A DNA stretch of 64,000 nucleotides, taken from an uncultured Clostridia bacterium (lineage in GTDB: Bacteria; Bacillota; Clostridia; Christensenellales; UBA1242). The DNA lies in contig CALVLZ010000010.1 in the NCBI GenBank assembly GCA_944341445.1, positions 1 to 64,000 on the forward strand. Reading direction: 5' to 3'. This document shows positions 61,757-64,000 of this stretch, piece by piece (positions within the stretch are counted from its first letter, which is position 1; each line of letters opens with the position of its first letter). The notes beneath the pieces were generated by a model. That model made no database searches, had not been told where the DNA came from, and was given only the letters and a program-made list of their open reading frames with translations. A program made the position numbers and the translations under genes.

Positions 61757-62161
61757 ATGTCTAAAAAAAGTGCTAGAGATATGTTGTTTAAATTGGTTTT
61801 TGAACTTGGTTTTCACAAACCAGAAGAAAGCAATATGTATGAAAATTTTTTAAATGAAAATGATTTAGAAAGTGAAAATTTAGAATATGTTAAACGTTCA
61901 TACACTAAAATTGTTGAAAGTTATGAAGAATTAAAAGATGTTATTAAAAATAACACTGAATCTTTCGCAATTGAAAGAATATTTAAAGTTGATTTGGCAA
62001 TTTTGATTGTTGCAGTGTATGAATTAATGTATGAAAAAGAAACCCCTGTTGAAGTTATTGCAAACGAAGCGGTTGAACTTGCTAAAAAATACTCAACAGA
62101 TAAAAGCTATGTTTTTATTAATGGTGTGATATCAAATATAATTAAAACAGTGAGAAAATAA
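61757..62161 (+). CDS. nusB: Transcription antitermination factor NusB
   Basis: NusB binds BoxA RNA with S10 to support rRNA transcription. ATG 61757 follows TTGGAGAAAG. The 134 residues start MSKKSARDMLFKLVFEL and contain ERIFKVDLAILIVAVYELMY and the C-terminal DKSYVFINGVISNI, typical of NusB. The stop overlaps xseA (TAATG); folD, usually between them, is absent. Confidence 0.94.
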   Translation: MSKKSARDMLFKLVFELGFHKPEESNMYENFLNENDLESENLEYVKRSYTKIVESYEELKDVIKNNTESFAIERIFKVDLAILIVAVYELMYEKETPVEVIANEAVELAKKYSTDKSYVFINGVISNIIKTVRK

Positions 62162-63333
62162 TGCAAAATTCATATTATTCAATAACACAAATTAACAACT
62201 ATATAAAAAATATAATGGAAAGTGATGTTGTTTTATCTAATATTTGCATATATGGGGAAGTTGCCACATATAGCGAATCTAACAACATTGCTTATTTTTC
62301 ATTGAAAGATGAAAATGGCTTAATAAATTGTGTTATGTTTAATGCAAGTCGTTTTAAAAGGCCATCAATCGGCGATGTTATTTTAGCAACAGGTGGAATA
62401 AATTATTACGCAAAAATGGGTAAGTTAACCCTTAATGTGTTTCATATTGCGCCATATGGTAAAGGTTTGCTTTATGAAAAGTTTCTAGAGCTAAAAAATA
62501 AACTTGAAGCGAAAGGATATTTTAAAGAAGAAATTAAAAAACCAATTCCAAAATTTGTTAAAACAATAGGTGTTGTTTCTAGCCCAACAGGTGCAGTTAT
62601 TCAAGATATAAGAAATGTAACTAGAAGAAGAAATAATTCCGTTAATATTGTTTTATATCCAGTTAAAGTTCAGGGCGTTGGTTCAGAAAATGAAATAGCT
62701 AAAGGTATTGAATATTTTAGTAAACAAAAAAATGTTGATGTTGTTATTGTTGCTCGTGGTGGCGGAAGTTTGGAGGAATTGCAACCATTTAACTCTGAAA
62801 TAGTTGCAGATGCAACATATAACTGTGAAATTCCTATTGTTAGTGCGGTTGGTCACGAAACCGATTATACTATAATAGACTTTGTTTCAGATTTGCGTGC
62901 ACCAACACCATCTGCTGCGGCAGAATTAGTTGTTTGGAGCAAAGAAGAATTTAAAAGCAATATTTTAACATTGTTTACAAGAAGTTATAATAGTTTAAAT
63001 TTAGTTTTAAATTCTTATGAAAGTGATACTCTTAATGCGTTTAATGTGTGTGCTAATAACTTAAACAATAAAATTAATTTAACATTTAAAGAAACTAAAA
63101 ACTATTTTGAAAAAATTGATTTGTTGTTTAATAATGTTTTAAATATTTTTGAGCATAAAATATTAATTAATAAAGAAAAAATTGAAGGAATGAATCCTGA
63201 TAATATTTATAAAATGGGGTATGTTAAAGTTTTAAAAGATAATAAAGTTGTTAAAAGCGCAAAAGATTGTGTTGTTAAAGATATGCTTAAAATTAATTTT
63301 AAAGATGGTTTAGTTGATGTGGAGGTTAAATAA
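62161..63333 (+). CDS. xseA: Exodeoxyribonuclease VII large subunit
   Basis: The catalytic and DNA-binding subunit of ExoVII. The 390 residues have an N-terminal OB fold (NICIYGEVATYSESNNIAYF), the catalytic region (IGVVSSPTGAVIQDIRNVTRR, VVIVARGGGSLEELQPFN, SAVGHETDYTIIDFVSD), a helical rod, and a C-terminal VKVLKDNKVVKSAKD segment. xseB follows 2 bases after the stop. Confidence 0.96.
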   Translation: MQNSYYSITQINNYIKNIMESDVVLSNICIYGEVATYSESNNIAYFSLKDENGLINCVMFNASRFKRPSIGDVILATGGINYYAKMGKLTLNVFHIAPYGKGLLYEKFLELKNKLEAKGYFKEEIKKPIPKFVKTIGVVSSPTGAVIQDIRNVTRRRNNSVNIVLYPVKVQGVGSENEIAKGIEYFSKQKNVDVVIVARGGGSLEELQPFNSEIVADATYNCEIPIVSAVGHETDYTIIDFVSDLRAPTPSAAAELVVWSKEEFKSNILTLFTRSYNSLNLVLNSYESDTLNAFNVCANNLNNKINLTFKETKNYFEKIDLLFNNVLNIFEHKILINKEKIEGMNPDNIYKMGYVKVLKDNKVVKSAKDCVVKDMLKINFKDGLVDVEVK

Positions 63334-63335
63334 TT

Positions 63336-63539
63336 ATGGATGAAATGCTAAAAAGACTTAATGAAATTGTTTCAATTTTAGAAAAAGGTAACGTTACTTA
63401 TGAAGAAAGCGTTAAGCTTTATGAAGAAGCAGGAGAGATAACAAAAAAGTGTTTAAAAGAGTTATCTAAGCAGAAAGGAAAAGTTCAAATTGTTAAGCAA
63501 GATGTTGAAAATTTTGTTATGGAAGACTTTGAAATATAA
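63336..63539 (+). CDS. xseB: Exodeoxyribonuclease VII small subunit
   Basis: The 67-residue helical small subunit that wraps the XseA rod. The pattern MLKRLNEIVSILEKGNVTYE followed by SVKLYEEAGEITKKC matches the family. GGAGG lies upstream in the end of xseA. A terminator follows; ispA, dxs and yqxC, which commonly come next, are absent. Confidence 0.95.
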   Translation: MDEMLKRLNEIVSILEKGNVTYEESVKLYEEAGEITKKCLKELSKQKGKVQIVKQDVENFVMEDFEI

Positions 63540-63555
63540 AAATATATAAAATTTT

Positions 63556-63584
63556 AAAAGAAACAATTTTTGTTTCTTTTTTTA
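63556..63584 (+). terminator. Terminator after xseB
   Basis: AAAAGAAACA pairs with TGTTTCTTTT around a short loop, followed by T-rich sequence. Confidence 0.87.
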
Positions 63585-63713
63585 TTTCTTTAAAATGTAT
63601 ATTTATAAATTTGCTTAAAAAAATGGCTTTATTACGTTGTTTTTAACATATTTATAAATATGCAAAGCCAATTTATAATTATAAAAAGTTGTGTATAAAA
63701 ATAAAAAATAAAA

Positions 63714-63727
63714 TGTATAAATATTCA
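63714..63727 (+). promoter_or_regulatory. Candidate ARG box upstream of argR
   Basis: TGTATAAATATTCA matches the ArgR consensus TGAATWWWWATTCA at 13 of 14 positions. It ends 8 bases before the -35, consistent with autoregulation. Weaker relatives lie at 63596-63611 and 63648-63661 (a perfect ATATTTATAAATAT palindrome). Confidence 0.55.
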
Positions 63728-63735
63728 AAATAGTG

Positions 63736-63764
63736 TTGCATATTTAAAAAAATTGTTGTATAAT
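63736..63764 (+). promoter_or_regulatory. Promoter of argR
   Basis: TTGCAT and TATAAT are spaced by 17 bases. Confidence 0.85.
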
Positions 63765-63852
63765 TATTTTGCAATTTGAAAATTGACATTTATAAAAATT
63801 AAATTTATTAGTTTTTTAGTTCAATCAAAATTAATACTAAGGAGTTACATAA

Positions 63853-64000
63853 ATGGCAAGAAATGCAAGACAATCTAAAATATTAGAACTAATATCCACT
63901 AAAGAAATTGAAACTCAAGATGAGTTGGTTTCTGAATTAAAAAATGCAAATTATGATGTTACACAAGCAACAATAAGCAGAGATATTAAAGAACTTGGAC
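63853..64000 (+). CDS. argR: Arginine repressor ArgR/AhrC, 3' partial
   Basis: The visible 49 codons encode the N-terminal winged helix: [20 protein letters not shown] and the recognition helix region [14 protein letters not shown], a hallmark of ArgR. AAGGAG precedes the ATG. The C-terminal arginine-binding hexamerisation domain lies beyond the window. Its position downstream of nusB-xseA-xseB is the same as ahrC in Bacillus. Confidence 0.93.
   Translation, partial: MARNARQSKILELISTKEIETQDELVSELKNANYDVTQATISRDIKELG

Larger units (their letters stand above)
63540..63852 (+). other. Intergenic region between xseB and argR
   Basis: Holds the xseB terminator, three AT-rich ARG-box-like elements (63596-63611, 63648-63661, 63714-63727) and the argR promoter. 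No ORF with a ribosome binding site is present. Confidence 0.65.

Overview
The window is a low-GC (very AT-rich) chromosomal segment from a Gram-positive, endospore-forming Clostridia-type bacterium. The evidence is a complete spoIIIAA-AH sporulation cluster, strong AAGGAGG-type ribosome binding sites, and Firmicutes gene order (smc-ftsY-ylxM-ffh-rpsP-khpA-rimM-trmD; comM-dprA-topA-trmFO-hslV-hslU; rpsB-tsf-frr-uppS-cdsA-rseP; rimP-nusA-ylxR-ylxQ-infB-rbfA-nrnA-truB). TGA, TAA and TAG all act as stops, so the code is standard. Every gene I support lies on the + strand. I see no tRNA, rRNA, IS element, prophage or CRISPR array.

Layout. (1) 1-13.1 kb: the C-terminal ~4,365 residues of a giant secreted or surface-type repeat protein (GLUG and InlB-like repeats), 5' end outside the window. 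(2) 13.4-22.5 kb: chromosome segregation and protein targeting (smc, ftsY, ylxM, ffh), then 30S maturation and tRNA modification (rpsP, khpA, rimM, trmD, rbgA). (3) 22.8-25.2 kb: rnhB, yraN, a serine hydrolase whose 5' end looks damaged, and rplS behind an L19-type leader. (4) 25.6-38.0 kb: a long operon comM-dprA-topA-trmFO-hslV-hslU-helD-hisS-tcdA-trxA. (5) 38.1-41.4 kb: iscR-iscS-iscU, a 45-residue membrane peptide, ruvX and a DUF1292 protein. (6) 41.5-48.2 kb: rpsB-tsf behind a structured leader, then frr-uppS-cdsA-rseP and a PolC-derived protein that keeps only the N-terminal, OB and exonuclease parts. (7) 48.3-56.0 kb: the rimP-nusA-infB-truB operon plus an endonuclease IV family gene. 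(8) 56.2-64 kb: spoIIIAA-AH, an Asp23 protein, nusB, xseA, xseB and the start of argR preceded by candidate ARG boxes.

The most notable signals are: (a) the PolC fragment lacking both PHP and polymerase regions at the normal polC locus; (b) the repeated absence of metabolic genes (pyrH, dxr, ribF, accBC, folD, ispA, dxs) from otherwise well preserved information-processing clusters; (c) the giant repeat protein directly upstream of smc; (d) nearly uniform use of TGn-extended -10 promoters; and (e) structured leaders on rpsB, rplS and rimP. All functional assignments come from reading motifs and gene order; no database search was run.
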